A stretch of DNA of 64,000 nucleotides. Origin: Chitinophagaceae bacterium UBA7600. Its GTDB lineage: Bacteria > Bacteroidota > Bacteroidia > Chitinophagales > Chitinophagaceae. Of this stretch, positions 9,722 to 19,289 are shown in pieces (positions within the stretch are counted from its first letter, which is position 1; each line of letters starts with the position of its first letter). The position numbers were made by a program, and so were the translations under genes. Location: the NCBI GenBank assembly GCA_002478885.1, contig DLKC01000097.1:1-64000 (forward strand), written 5' to 3'. The notes beneath the pieces are model-generated. The model was not told the DNA's origin. It saw nothing but the letters and a program-made list of their open reading frames with translations, and did no database searches.

Positions 9722-10516
9722 ATGTACCGATTTACCACCCTGATCCTGCTGCTGTTTATTACTGCGCATGCTGACGCGCAGGTGAAAAAAAAGATCAGGA
9801 AAGGACGGCGCAATAAATCAGAAAGCCAGTTTGCACTGTCAAAAGATGATTTTTTAGCAGAATGGGAGGTTGGCCACGAAGTATTGAACCCGCAATTAAG
9901 CACTATGGTTTACCCAAATGCTGTTTTGCATTTTGGCCTCAGCGACCGCACAGAAATTAACAGCGAGATAAGCCTGGTTACTGCAAAGGATAAAAGCGTA
10001 ACACCCACAAAATATAGCACTGGTATAGAGCCCGTTGCTTTTGGCATAAATTACCTGCTGCTGAAAGACACCGACAAACGGCCATCCATCATGCTTTCTG
10101 CGCAACTGGCGATTCCCTTTCTTGCAACGCATAACTATTCTGCCGATCATTTTGCGCCTGTATTGCAGGTAAATATTCAGCAGGCCATTAAACAACAAGC
10201 AACAGCCGGGTTAAGTGCGGGTATGTTCTGGGATGGCTTTTCCACATCGCCAACCTACACCTATAATGCGCAGGCGTCTTACACTTTCCTAAAGAAATGG
10301 CAATTTACCGGCGAATGCTTTGGATTTGTTAGTCAAGAGCCCCCTCAAAATAATCTCGACGCAAGCATTGATTATGTTATCAGTGACTATGTACAATTTG
10401 GCTTTACGGCCGGTATGGGCATTTCGGCAGCTGCCCATAAAAACTATTTGGCGGTGAACGGCACTTGGGGTTTTAATGGTGCAAAAAAGAAAAGGAGGAT
10501 CACTGCTCCAGGTTAA
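9722..10516 (+). CDS. Outer-membrane beta-barrel-like protein
   Basis: A 264-residue exported protein. A signal peptide (residues 1-20, ending HADAQ) is followed by a basic segment KKKIRKGRRNK and then alternating amphipathic beta strands with many Tyr, Phe and Gly. It resembles the MetA-pathway/transporter-type barrel proteins common in Bacteroidota, which are usually small outer-membrane barrels of unknown cargo. It ends with a basic tail rather than the usual aromatic residue. No linked operon partner. Confidence 0.65.
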   Translation: MYRFTTLILLLFITAHADAQVKKKIRKGRRNKSESQFALSKDDFLAEWEVGHEVLNPQLSTMVYPNAVLHFGLSDRTEINSEISLVTAKDKSVTPTKYSTGIEPVAFGINYLLLKDTDKRPSIMLSAQLAIPFLATHNYSADHFAPVLQVNIQQAIKQQATAGLSAGMFWDGFSTSPTYTYNAQASYTFLKKWQFTGECFGFVSQEPPQNNLDASIDYVISDYVQFGFTAGMGISAAAHKNYLAVNGTWGFNGAKKKRRITAPG

Positions 10517-10643
10517 AACTATTTGTATATTGTAATCAACATCGCTGTCACAAAGACCCGATTTATCAGACATATAGTCCGTACTTAAATCATTGGTCAG
10601 CAACCAGGATGTATTAATGCTCATAAAAACTAAAACTCAAAAC

Positions 10644-11546
10644 ATGGAACAGCCATCCGCATTCCCGGTAAAGACCCGGGAAATGCACAACCACCATTTT
10701 GACTCGACTATCTGGAACGAATTTCCCTTCAGGGATGATGATATTATCATCGCAACCTACGCAAAATCAGGCACCACCTGGATGCAGCAGATTGTTTCTC
10801 AATTAATTTTCAACGGCATTGAAGGTCTTGAAGTTGCAGAAATGTCGCCATGGCTTGATCTTCGTATTCCTCCCCGGGAAGTAAAAATGCCGCCCCTCGA
10901 AGCACAGACGCACAGGCGTTTTATTAAGACGCATTTACCGCTCGACGCATTGGTATTTTCGCCCAAAGCAAAATATATTTTTATTGGCCGCGACGGGAGG
11001 GATGTGATCTGGAGCATGTACAATCACCACTACAATGCCAACCAGCATTGGTATGATGCGCTGAATCTCACGCCCGGCCTCGTTGGCCCTCCAATCGGTA
11101 AAGCCAGTGATTCGGTAGTTGAATACTTCCAGGAATGGCTCGATAAAGATGGCTACCCTTTCTGGTCGTTTTGGCAATATCTTAATTCATGGTGGCCTGC
11201 ACGTAACCTGCCCAACGTACACTTTGTGCATTTTCAGAACCTTAAAGATGACCCGGCAGGTGAGATAAAAAAGATTGCTGCATTTCTTGATATTCCTGTG
11301 CAGGGAGAAACCTTCGATGCCATTTTGGAACATTGCAGTTTTAATTACATGAAGAAGAATGCGGTCAAAGCGGTGCCGCTTGGCGGCGCCTTCTGGGATG
11401 GCGGCGCTGAAACATTCATCAACAAAGGCGTAAATGGCCGATGGAAAGATGTGTTGAGTGCTGAGGAGTCTGCAAAATATGAAGCCATCGCAGCTGAAAA
11501 GCTGGATCCTGCATGCGAAAAATGGATAAGGACAGGCCAGATGTAA
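10644..11546 (+). CDS. Sulfotransferase, cytosolic SULT-like
   Basis: A 300-residue PAPS-dependent sulfotransferase (Sulfotransfer_1 fold). The ATG at 10644 (MEQPSAFPVKTREM) is preferred; 10593 would add 17 residues of unlikely sequence. The 5'-phosphosulfate loop is YAKSGTTWMQQ, the 3'-phosphate motif is FIGRDGRDVIWSMYNHH, and the C-terminal KGVNGRWKD matches the conserved GxxGxWK region. This is the eukaryotic-like soluble type that sulfates small hydroxyl compounds; the acceptor is unknown. It is distinct from the sulfotransferase at 20.7 kb. A bidirectional terminator follows. Confidence 0.9.
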   Translation: MEQPSAFPVKTREMHNHHFDSTIWNEFPFRDDDIIIATYAKSGTTWMQQIVSQLIFNGIEGLEVAEMSPWLDLRIPPREVKMPPLEAQTHRRFIKTHLPLDALVFSPKAKYIFIGRDGRDVIWSMYNHHYNANQHWYDALNLTPGLVGPPIGKASDSVVEYFQEWLDKDGYPFWSFWQYLNSWWPARNLPNVHFVHFQNLKDDPAGEIKKIAAFLDIPVQGETFDAILEHCSFNYMKKNAVKAVPLGGAFWDGGAETFINKGVNGRWKDVLSAEESAKYEAIAAEKLDPACEKWIRTGQM

Positions 11547-11568
11547 TATGCACAACATCCATAAAAAC

Positions 11569-11593
11569 CGCCGCAAAATATGCGGCGTTTTTT
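11569..11593. terminator. Bidirectional terminator between convergent genes
   Basis: The stem CGCCGCA / TGCGGCG has a 5-base loop, five A before it and six T after it. It serves the sulfotransferase on plus and probably the TMEM175-type gene on minus. Confidence 0.88.
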
Positions 11594-11607
11594 ATGCAGG
11601 CATATGG

Positions 11608-12330
11608 TCAGCGGGCTTTCGCCTTTCTTAATTTTTTGCTGAACATTTTTTCGTTGACTAAAAGCAAAGCGGGGATAGTCAAATAACAAAGACCCGACAG
11701 CCAATTGAGGCCGGTAGGCAGGAAAATAATGGCTAGCAGACCTACCATTGCATTCCACAAAGCACCCCGTGTTTCCTTGATAGTGTAGGCCGTTTCATAT
11801 TCATTCAATTCAAGCTCCTTCGCAGATCTTAAAGCAATGCTGTGCATAAAGAAAAGCAGCATCCAGATCAAAAAATAGCCGATACTGAACAAGCCGATGA
11901 GTTTTGGAAAGTCTTCATTTGATAATACTATCAGTCCTTGTGATGCAGCTTTGGGAAAAAGATCGAGACCGGTTGAGGCCGACAATAACACAGAAAACAA
12001 AAACTTTAGCGGGTAAATATAAAACAGGATAAGGGCGAGATAAATAAGGTTAAGTACAATGATCTTAATATCGTTCAGCCCGTAATGCCTGAAGAACTTG
12101 TATTGCTGGTACCACAAAACAAATACAAGGCTTACTGTGGCAAAAAAAGGGATGGCTCCTTTGATTATTACAAACAATTCGTCAAAGGTTTGTGGCACCT
12201 CCAATGCCGCAACAAGCAGTGACACGGAGAATGCAAATACAGCGTCGCTCAGGGCTTCAATTCTTAGTATTTCTTCGCCACGGTGCCTGAACCGTTCATG
12301 ATGAAGCGCCCCGAAAATTTTCTTGCGCAT
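11608..12330 (-). CDS. TMEM175 / DUF1211 family membrane protein
   Basis: A 240-residue integral membrane protein with about six hydrophobic segments. I choose the ATG at 12330 (MRKKIFGALHHERF); the longer in-frame start at 12465 adds 45 residues that look non-coding. The motif RIEALSDAVFAFSVSLL matches the R-x-x-x-(F/L)SD signature of the TMEM175 family, whose bacterial members form potassium-conducting channels. LSD replaces the more usual FSD. No operon partner is seen. A lysosome-type role does not apply in bacteria; an ion-channel role is inferred from the family. Confidence 0.85.
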   Translation of the reverse strand: MRKKIFGALHHERFRHRGEEILRIEALSDAVFAFSVSLLVAALEVPQTFDELFVIIKGAIPFFATVSLVFVLWYQQYKFFRHYGLNDIKIIVLNLIYLALILFYIYPLKFLFSVLLSASTGLDLFPKAASQGLIVLSNEDFPKLIGLFSIGYFLIWMLLFFMHSIALRSAKELELNEYETAYTIKETRGALWNAMVGLLAIIFLPTGLNWLSGLCYLTIPALLLVNEKMFSKKLRKAKAR

Positions 12331-12566
12331 ACATGGATTTTTGGCCTTACAAATTAGCTGGGGGCAAACAAATAAAACATGACCCCTGTTAGCAGATTTG
12401 AGTAAATTATGAACAACCCGCTGTAATTTTCTTATTTCATAACACGCTGAAAATATTGTCTTCAATTAACTGAGTTTACTCATAATTTTCGTTGACCGGC
12501 ATCATAGATTTTATGTTATAGTTAAATGATATTTGAAATATAATTAAACCACAAAATCATACAGCC

Positions 12567-12947
12567 ATGAGCTACACAAGCGCCTCTCACCTGATGACAA
12601 GAGATAACAGCTGGTTAAGGTCTCTCGAATTTTATCATACTGAAATAGGCATCCTGGAAAATCGCCTTGCGGAAGTAGCAACGAAAAATACCAGTATCGA
12701 TGCAAGGGCAGGTGTTGAGCATTTCCAAAACCAATTCATTGTTCAGCGAAACAATATTGATGAATTAAAACATGAAATAAAAGAACACGATCATATGGTT
12801 TATGAAGATGCAAGACATCATGAAGGGAAGGTTGACCTTGGCCGTGTTGCACAAAATGAAAAAATACACGATTCGGTAAAGACCTTTGAAAAAGTGGTTA
12901 ACGAACTCAGGCTTGAGTTTAACGAGTTCGCATCAAAATGGATGTAA
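12567..12947 (+). CDS. Hypothetical coiled-coil protein
   Basis: A 126-residue soluble protein with no signal peptide or membrane segment. Residues about 20-120 are nearly all helical, rich in Glu, Lys, His and Asn with heptad-like spacing, so it probably forms a helical bundle. It is preceded by an AT-rich leader and followed by a strong hairpin. No family recognised. A cytoplasmic stress or storage role would be speculation. Confidence 0.7.
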   Translation: MSYTSASHLMTRDNSWLRSLEFYHTEIGILENRLAEVATKNTSIDARAGVEHFQNQFIVQRNNIDELKHEIKEHDHMVYEDARHHEGKVDLGRVAQNEKIHDSVKTFEKVVNELRLEFNEFASKWM

Positions 12948-12976
12948 CATAGCAGTAGTTTAGTCATAACCAAACC

Positions 12977-13007
12977 AAAGCTCCTTTGTTTAAACGAAAG
13001 GAGCTTT
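12977..13007. terminator. Hairpin between convergent genes
   Basis: A perfect 11-bp stem (AAAGCTCCTTT / AAAGGAGCTTT) with a 9-base loop lies between convergent stop codons. The T tract after it is weak, so it may act in both directions or mainly as an mRNA 3' end. Confidence 0.75.
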
Positions 13008-13052
13008 CGCGTTTAAGGAGGCAGATGTTATCTGTTGTTTGCGGGCCAGTGG

Positions 13053-14888
13053 TTATTCAAATTCCCAGATCGTACGATATACGCCATACTTTTCGATGTA
13101 TTCCAGGAAGGAAACATAAAAGGCGTCATGGCCAATCGTAGCACTGTCCCCAATAACAAACAATTTTTCTTTGGCTCTTGTGATGGCCACATTCATTCTG
13201 CGGTAATCTTTCAAAAATCCTATTTCGCCATCTTCATTACTTCTCACCAGTGATAGAATAATGACTTCTTTTTCCTGTCCCTGGAAGCTGTCGATCGTAC
13301 TGATGCGCAAAGCCTTTGGCAGCAGTTCTCTTGCTGCGGCAACCTGTCCTGCATAGGGCGAAATAAAAGCAGCCGATGACAAATCGGGCGCTTCCGATTC
13401 AATGAGTTTTTGCGCCAGCTCCAATTCACCTTCATTTTGCAGGCTTGTTCCATCACTGCCATGTTTTTCGTTGTTACCAGATCCGGCAGTATCGATAAAA
13501 ACGAGATGAGTGGCTGTGTTTATTAAATGAGGGGCGGCGATAAGGGCGCCACCATAAAAATATCCTGATGAAAAACCTGCTATTACCTGGCGCATGCGGT
13601 ACTGCGTGTTAAGCAAATAGCTTTGTTCAACAGCGGCAATGCACACTTCCAGTATCGATCTTTCATAACCAAGCTTCGCAGCCTCGTAGCTTAAAACAGT
13701 TGGCGGAAGTTGAAAGTGGTCTCCTGCTAAAACATATTTGTCAGCCAGCGGGAAAATACACCAGGCCAGTGGCTCAAGGCATTGGCCGGCTTCATCAATA
13801 ACCAGCGTACTGAATTTAAACTTTCGCAGATCCGCGTCGTAAAGCCCTATTGGTGTACCGGCTATAACGTCGGCTTCATGGTATAATTTCTCTTCATTAT
13901 AAGCCTGTAATTTCTTTATTTCGTCGCGTATCGACCGCACTTCTTTCATTAAAAGGCTGCGTTGTTCCCTTTCCGCTTTACCGAAGTTTCTTTTGTACTT
14001 CAGCGCCATTTTACGAAACGCTTCGGCTCTTATCTTCAATTCCTTGATTTCTTTCTGCAGCCCGCTTTTTGCCAGTTTGCCTTCTGCAGTAAAAGGAAAT
14101 ATTTGTTCACTCACCTTACTGCTGTTACCCACCCGCAACAACCGGACGCCTTTTTCAATAAGGCTGCTGCTGATATGATCAACCGCGGTATTGCTTGGCG
14201 CTGATACCAGTACCTTTTCGCCCCGGTCTATGAGTTGCAATATCGCTTCTGTTAGTGTCGTGGTTTTTCCCGTGCCGGGCGGGCCATGCACAATGGTAAT
14301 GGTTTCATTCTGCGTAATTGCAGCAACGGCTTGTTGCTGACTTTTATTAAGGCCTTTATTGCGGAAGACAAGCTGAATGCCAGGGTTGATCGCCGGCGTT
14401 TGCAAATCGCTTTTTGTTTCATGCCATTGCGCAAATAAATGCGAGAGCTTTTTATGCTGTTCAATGCCGCGCAAACCATTTTTCATGATAGTGCTGGTAT
14501 GTTGATCCGGCGCCAGTTTTATACCAACAGCATCATCTTCCACCCAGTCAGGAAAATCCGGCGCAAACAACCTGAACTCACCCGCCTTACCATCAAAACC
14601 GATGAGCAGCCCTTTCACCGGTTCTTCCCCTGCACAAAAAAATTCAATGGCAGAGCCGTCCCTGAACTGATTTGTCTCTGCCGGAAACGCAACGCGGAAG
14701 CTGATTTCGGGGTAATCGGCATAGCCAAAAGTTTTCCGTGTCACAATCAACGGATGCAGGGCTAGCCCCTCAGCCTTTAATTCTCTTAATGTATGCTGCT
14801 GGTCAAGACGATACCTTCTAACCTGTTCTTTTTCCTCCAGTTCAATACACTGCAATAATCTTTGTATATGCGGATGCCACGCTGCCAT
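13053..14888 (-). CDS. SF1 (Upf1/IGHMBP2-like) DNA/RNA helicase
   Basis: A 611-residue superfamily 1B helicase. Walker A HGPPGTGKTTT is near residue 202, the Q-motif-like region LNKSQQQAV precedes it, Walker B VIDEAGQCLEP is near 364, then GDHFQLPPT, and the C-terminal RecA domain carries TIDSFQGQEKEVIILSLVRS and NVAITRAK. A beta-rich OB-like segment fills the first 180 residues, as in IGHMBP2 relatives. It is expected to unwind nucleic acid with ATP. It stands alone between the coiled-coil gene and the MBL-fold hydrolase. Confidence 0.92.
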   Translation of the reverse strand: MAAWHPHIQRLLQCIELEEKEQVRRYRLDQQHTLRELKAEGLALHPLIVTRKTFGYADYPEISFRVAFPAETNQFRDGSAIEFFCAGEEPVKGLLIGFDGKAGEFRLFAPDFPDWVEDDAVGIKLAPDQHTSTIMKNGLRGIEQHKKLSHLFAQWHETKSDLQTPAINPGIQLVFRNKGLNKSQQQAVAAITQNETITIVHGPPGTGKTTTLTEAILQLIDRGEKVLVSAPSNTAVDHISSSLIEKGVRLLRVGNSSKVSEQIFPFTAEGKLAKSGLQKEIKELKIRAEAFRKMALKYKRNFGKAEREQRSLLMKEVRSIRDEIKKLQAYNEEKLYHEADVIAGTPIGLYDADLRKFKFSTLVIDEAGQCLEPLAWCIFPLADKYVLAGDHFQLPPTVLSYEAAKLGYERSILEVCIAAVEQSYLLNTQYRMRQVIAGFSSGYFYGGALIAAPHLINTATHLVFIDTAGSGNNEKHGSDGTSLQNEGELELAQKLIESEAPDLSSAAFISPYAGQVAAARELLPKALRISTIDSFQGQEKEVIILSLVRSNEDGEIGFLKDYRRMNVAITRAKEKLFVIGDSATIGHDAFYVSFLEYIEKYGVYRTIWEFE

Positions 14889-14970
14889 GCGGTGAAAATA
14901 CAGCGAACGGCACTAATAAAAAACTCATGCATTTTCGTGTTAGCCGCCACCTTTTTTAGAACAGTTATGC

Positions 14971-15016
14971 AGCCGGCTGTAGAACATGCATGAGGCTTTC
15001 GTTGCGTCGCACGCTT
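14971..15016 (+). repeat. Dispersed two-box intergenic element, copy 4
   Basis: Box A CCGGCT is at 14973-14978 and box B GTTGCGTCGCAC at 15001-15012 with 22 bases between. The right tail is altered. It lies between the MBL hydrolase stop codon and the helicase start on the minus strand. Confidence 0.83.
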
Positions 15017-15051
15017 CAGGTGTCAGTACAACACTGAACCATCTAAACGTT

Positions 15052-15948
15052 TTATGCACTCAACTCTTCATATGCTGCAGTAAGCGGCCTGTCAATGCCA
15101 TCCCCTTTCCATTCTTCTGCACCCGGAATAACCGTTGTTTTTAATATTTCGTCTTTTGATTTGCCGCTCCTGATCGCAGCCTCTACATAGGTGAGTGTTT
15201 TGTCTAGATAATTCCTGAAGGCTTTCAGGTCTTCGGCGTTGCCGGTTACTTCGTAACCATCGGCTGCATGTCCAAAAACATAAGTAGTTTTCTTTGGGAA
15301 TTTATCTACGGCCTTATCAAGAACAGTGATCCAGTTTTTCATGTTGGCGCCGGCGCTCCTGTCAACAAACGGATGGCGGCGGTTGAACACCAGGTCGCCC
15401 ATATGAACGATGTGTTCTTTTTCAAAATGGATCAGGGCATCACCGTTGGTATGACCTGCGCCGAAGTAATGCAAGCTGATTTTTTCAGCGCCGGTCTTCT
15501 GGCTCCAAACCGTGCCAAAAACCTGGTCGGGGTATAATTGTTTGTCTTCAGCGTTTTTCTCTTTTGCCACCCGTTGCTGGTTGGCTTTACTGTTTTCGTG
15601 TGCCAGCACATTCTGCACCAGTCCTTTAAAGGCAATATTGCCACTGGTATGGTCGCCGTGATGGTGTGTATTCATTAATAATTTGAAGGATAGGGCAGAC
15701 TGTTTCTTCAGCTCATCGATCAGGTGTTGCGATTGTTCGGGAAACTGTGAATCCACCACGATAATACCTTCTTTGTTAAACTGGAAAAGTATGGTGCCGC
15801 CCTTTTCGGTGAAGATGCCTGTTTCTTTTGTAAGCATTTTTATTTTCCAGGCCGGTTGCTGGAAGAATGCCGCCATTAATTGTTGTTTTGACAATAACAA
15901 AGCGCCTGTAGCCAGCGCTGAACTGCGCAGAAATGATTTACGGTTCAT
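15052..15948 (-). CDS. Exported MBL-fold metallo-hydrolase
   Basis: A 298-residue metallo-beta-lactamase-fold protein. The N-terminus MNRKSFLRSSALATGALLL resembles a Tat-type signal, with Arg-Lys in place of the twin arginines, so it probably works in the periplasm. The zinc motif THHHGDHTSG is clear, followed by a second-site GAGHTNGD and GDLVFNRRHP. The closest general group is the periplasmic MBL hydrolases related to subclass B3 and quinoprotein-linked enzymes; the substrate is unknown. Two-box elements flank it on both sides. Confidence 0.88.
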   Translation of the reverse strand: MNRKSFLRSSALATGALLLSKQQLMAAFFQQPAWKIKMLTKETGIFTEKGGTILFQFNKEGIIVVDSQFPEQSQHLIDELKKQSALSFKLLMNTHHHGDHTSGNIAFKGLVQNVLAHENSKANQQRVAKEKNAEDKQLYPDQVFGTVWSQKTGAEKISLHYFGAGHTNGDALIHFEKEHIVHMGDLVFNRRHPFVDRSAGANMKNWITVLDKAVDKFPKKTTYVFGHAADGYEVTGNAEDLKAFRNYLDKTLTYVEAAIRSGKSKDEILKTTVIPGAEEWKGDGIDRPLTAAYEELSA

Positions 15949-15990
15949 AGTGTGATTTTTTGTTGGTTAACCCTGGTGCTTAAAGATACA

Positions 15991-16042
15991 AAGTACAAGA
16001 GTGCGACGCAACAATGTTCCATAGAATTGGTCAGCCGGGCTC
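15991..16042 (-). repeat. Dispersed two-box intergenic element, copy 5
   Basis: Minus orientation: tail AGTACAAGA, box B complement GTGCGACGCAAC at 16001-16012, then box A complement AGCCGG at 16033-16038 after 20 bases. A second, opposite CCGGCT follows at 16049-16054. It lies upstream of the MBL-fold gene. Confidence 0.83.
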
Positions 16043-16136
16043 CTATAACCGGCTGTTGGAAACAATGATCTTACGTTGCTAAATATGGCTAAAGCGTACT
16101 TTGCAGAATATGAGATTAGAACACACTGTTGCCTAT

Positions 16137-16165
16137 AAAAAAAGCAGTGCAAAAAATGCACTGCT
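16137..16165 (-). terminator. Rho-independent terminator of the Calx-beta/T9SS gene
   Basis: A 9-bp perfect stem (AGCAGTGCA / TGCACTGCT) with an A5 loop. Read on the minus strand it is followed by seven T. It lies just beyond the stop codon of the large surface protein. Confidence 0.88.
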
Positions 16166-16188
16166 CTTGTTATTTGACCACAACGTTA

Positions 16189-19005
16189 TTATCGCTCGAT
16201 GATCACCTTTTCTGACCTGGCAGTTCCTTTCTGATCGATTATTGTAAGCAGGTAAACACCACCAGCCACCATTGATACATCCATCGTTTGCTGCGCGGTT
16301 ATGGAGGGGCTCATCTGCAGTTTTTGCTGTACAAGCATTTTGCCTTCGAGGCTGCGCAACTGTATGGCAACACTGCCGGTATAACCGGTTAATTGTATAT
16401 ATATAACCGATTTGGCAGGGTTAGGTGATATGCGCACACCGGGCAGCACCTGTCCTGTTTTTAAATTGGTGGAACTGGTCATTTTGCAGGTCAACAGGCT
16501 CACCGCTAAAGATTGGAACGAAGAGCTACCACAGGCATTGCTGCCGGAGACTCTCACATTACCGGCGAGCGTGCCCATATTCATTGTTATTGCTGCAGTA
16601 CCTTGTCCTGCTGTTATGCTGGCGCCATTAGGCACCACCCAGTTATACGTTACCCCCGGAACTGCAGTTGTGTTGTACTTGAGACCTATAGCCTGCGGAC
16701 AAACAGCAGCGGGCCCGGTAATAGCAGCAGGTACAGCCGGCTTGGATGCAATTGAAATACTTTTCGCAGCGCTTTTGGTAGCGCAGGATGTTCCTGCAGT
16801 TACCGATATAGACCCTTGTACGAAGCTGGCACCAAAGTTTACCGATATGGCATTTGTTCCCTGCCCGCTTGCGATAACAGCGGTGGAAGGCACTTTCCAT
16901 GTGTAGACTGTGGCACCCGTAACGAGCGCACAAGAATAGTTTTGAGTAGAACCAGCACAAACAGCCGATATAGGCCCGGCTATGCTGGAAGGCATATCGG
17001 GATTACGGGACAACTGAACCGATTGCGCGGCACTGGCGCCATTGCAATTGGAAGCGGTTACGCTAAGGGTTCCCGATGCAAACCCTGACAGGAAAGACAG
17101 TTCAATTTGTTCCGTTCCCTGGCCGGACTTTATATTGGTGTTGGCGGGTACTACCCAGTTGTATACGGTTGCATTCGGTACGGAAGCGATCGTATATATT
17201 TGATTGGAGCACAATCCGACTGTTTTCCCATTTATAGCACCCGGGGTAATTGGTTTGGCATCGTAATATTTTATCTGCCGGCAGAACGAAGCCGATTGTC
17301 CGCATGCGTTGATCGCTTTTACACATATATCACCACTTACATAAGCAGCATTAAAGCTCAGCACGATACTGTCTTTTGTTGAACTTCCCGTTGCACCTGG
17401 TGGCAGCGTCCATTGGTACGACGCCGCGCCAGCCACCGGGGCTACCGAGAATACCTGGTTGGTTGAATTGCGGCATACGCCGGCAGGCCCTACAATTGCA
17501 GTTGGAGCGACAAGGTCAGGAACAGGATTAATGATAACCGGGTTCGAAGCATAGGTTGTTTTACAATCAGGCGTTGCGAGCAGACGTACAACAATATTAT
17601 AACTGCCCACAGCAAGACTTTTAAAAGTGGCTGTATTCTTAAAACTTACTCCATTATCAATACTATACTGCATGGTAGACGCCGAAGTGGCTTTCACAGT
17701 AATTTGCCCTGCAGGCACCAGGCAACTGGGTTGTGTAACCCGGGGATCTGTAACCACGGGCGGGGTACAGTTATTATTATCATCATTCGAGATGGTGCCG
17801 AGACCCTGGGCGTCGGATACGGTAGCGCCTGTTACGCTGCTGACGTTCACAAAGAAAGTCTCATTGGGCTCAACCGTTATGTCGCCATTTACGGTAACAG
17901 TAAAATTATAAGACAAGCTGCCAGCAGGTATGGTTTGGCTGGTCAAAGATTTCGCTACATAATCAGCATTAGCAGTGGTGGCGGTATTGTCTGCCGTAGC
18001 AATATTAAAGGTTACGCCGCCAGCCGGTGCGGGGGAAGAAAGGCTGACGGTAAAGTTAAAGCTGGAACTGCCACTGTTGCCTTCGTTTTGCGTAACATCA
18101 TTTATGGAGAGTGATGGAATCACAACCGGTGCATTGTACTTGTATATTACCTGTGTTGCAGTGGTTATTTCCTTGTTAAGCGTAACTGCTGCTATGGGCT
18201 CCTTGGCCACATTGTTATAGAAAAAATAGGTAATGATGGTATCTACGCTGAGCCCATGAAAACCGGCCTGGCGGGCAATATCACTAATGTCCAGCCAGCC
18301 AAGAAAATTTTTGCCGTCGAGACGGGTAATCCAGTATTCTGTGCGTTTTTCCCGGAGTACGTTGTAGGAGCCGCCGGGTATGCTTAGTGTACCAAAAGCA
18401 TCCACCACGTCGGTACGGCTTATGGATACCCGATAGCGTAGGGAGTCAAAGGTGGCGGGTAAAGCCGCTATCAATGAAGGCGTAAAAGCCGAGGGCAAAA
18501 AGCCTTCAAGTGATGACGATGAACTTTGGTAGATATCGAAAAAATTTAAGGGTGCCTGGCGTTCCGGCACCGGGGGAAGGTAATCGAAAAGACTATTGGC
18601 AACGAGGTCATATGGTGCAATGCCATAGTACGCTTGCCTTTCAAACCTGTTACTGGTTACATTGTAGTAATCTTCGGTGCCGGGAGCATTTACCGTAAAC
18701 AATTCTGCACCGGGCACCTGTGCGCCAACTGAACCCTGGTTGGCCGGCTTATAGATGTTGGTTTGGATCGTGCCGGGTTGCAGGGCGCTGAGGTCCCAAA
18801 ACTGGGGGCCGCCGGGGGCAGTGTAGACGGCTATACCGATTGCGGGGTTTGTGGCCACCGCGGTTTTCAGCGTATCCCCGGCAACAGGAAAGGTTGCGTT
18901 GGTTACAGTAATCTGGGCGAATGATACGGTGCTGGCACCGAGGCTGACAATGATAGCCATTGATAAATTGCGAATGGCAGTTAAAAAGATTGATTTGAAT
19001 TGCAT
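16189..19005 (-). CDS. Large T9SS-secreted protein with Calx-beta and PKD-like domains
   Basis: A 938-residue surface or secreted protein. The ATG at 19005 (MQFKSIFLTAIRNL) gives a good signal peptide ending VSFAQ. After a 300-residue N-terminal region of unknown fold comes a Calx-beta domain (SINDVTQNEGNSG to TISNDD), a SprB-like stretch with DCKTTYASNPV, and then at least four tandem PKD/Ig-like domains of about 80 residues. Each of these has a Y-x-W core and GTxxIxVxF. The last 80 residues are a type A T9SS sorting domain (ISPNPAKSVIYIQL to KVIIER). It is likely cell-surface attached, perhaps adhesive; no catalytic domain is evident. Confidence 0.88.
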   Translation of the reverse strand: MQFKSIFLTAIRNLSMAIIVSLGASTVSFAQITVTNATFPVAGDTLKTAVATNPAIGIAVYTAPGGPQFWDLSALQPGTIQTNIYKPANQGSVGAQVPGAELFTVNAPGTEDYYNVTSNRFERQAYYGIAPYDLVANSLFDYLPPVPERQAPLNFFDIYQSSSSSLEGFLPSAFTPSLIAALPATFDSLRYRVSISRTDVVDAFGTLSIPGGSYNVLREKRTEYWITRLDGKNFLGWLDISDIARQAGFHGLSVDTIITYFFYNNVAKEPIAAVTLNKEITTATQVIYKYNAPVVIPSLSINDVTQNEGNSGSSSFNFTVSLSSPAPAGGVTFNIATADNTATTANADYVAKSLTSQTIPAGSLSYNFTVTVNGDITVEPNETFFVNVSSVTGATVSDAQGLGTISNDDNNNCTPPVVTDPRVTQPSCLVPAGQITVKATSASTMQYSIDNGVSFKNTATFKSLAVGSYNIVVRLLATPDCKTTYASNPVIINPVPDLVAPTAIVGPAGVCRNSTNQVFSVAPVAGAASYQWTLPPGATGSSTKDSIVLSFNAAYVSGDICVKAINACGQSASFCRQIKYYDAKPITPGAINGKTVGLCSNQIYTIASVPNATVYNWVVPANTNIKSGQGTEQIELSFLSGFASGTLSVTASNCNGASAAQSVQLSRNPDMPSSIAGPISAVCAGSTQNYSCALVTGATVYTWKVPSTAVIASGQGTNAISVNFGASFVQGSISVTAGTSCATKSAAKSISIASKPAVPAAITGPAAVCPQAIGLKYNTTAVPGVTYNWVVPNGASITAGQGTAAITMNMGTLAGNVRVSGSNACGSSSFQSLAVSLLTCKMTSSTNLKTGQVLPGVRISPNPAKSVIYIQLTGYTGSVAIQLRSLEGKMLVQQKLQMSPSITAQQTMDVSMVAGGVYLLTIIDQKGTARSEKVIIER

Positions 19006-19289
19006 GTTGTCTTTTTTGGGGGTGTGGTTGTCCTTAATATGACCGGAAAGAGTCAAATTGTTTACCTGCTGAAGGGTTAGTACCTACAGTGGGTATGGAC
19101 ATTTTAAAGTATTTACAAGCCTGGATAAAGGAAGATAAATGGTAGGGTGTCAGACAAGCGGCTATGTTCGGGCTCTTTCAAAAAAGAAAGTCAATAATCG
19201 GGTACAATCAAAAATCATTGCACATAGCAATTTAGTGAAATAATTACGATATCATTTTTTTTAAGGATAAAAACAGCAAAAGACAAGTC

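Noticed and set aside
9722..10516. TonB-dependent receptor or SusD-type gene
   Set aside because: Too short and without plug or SusD motifs; a small barrel is more likely.
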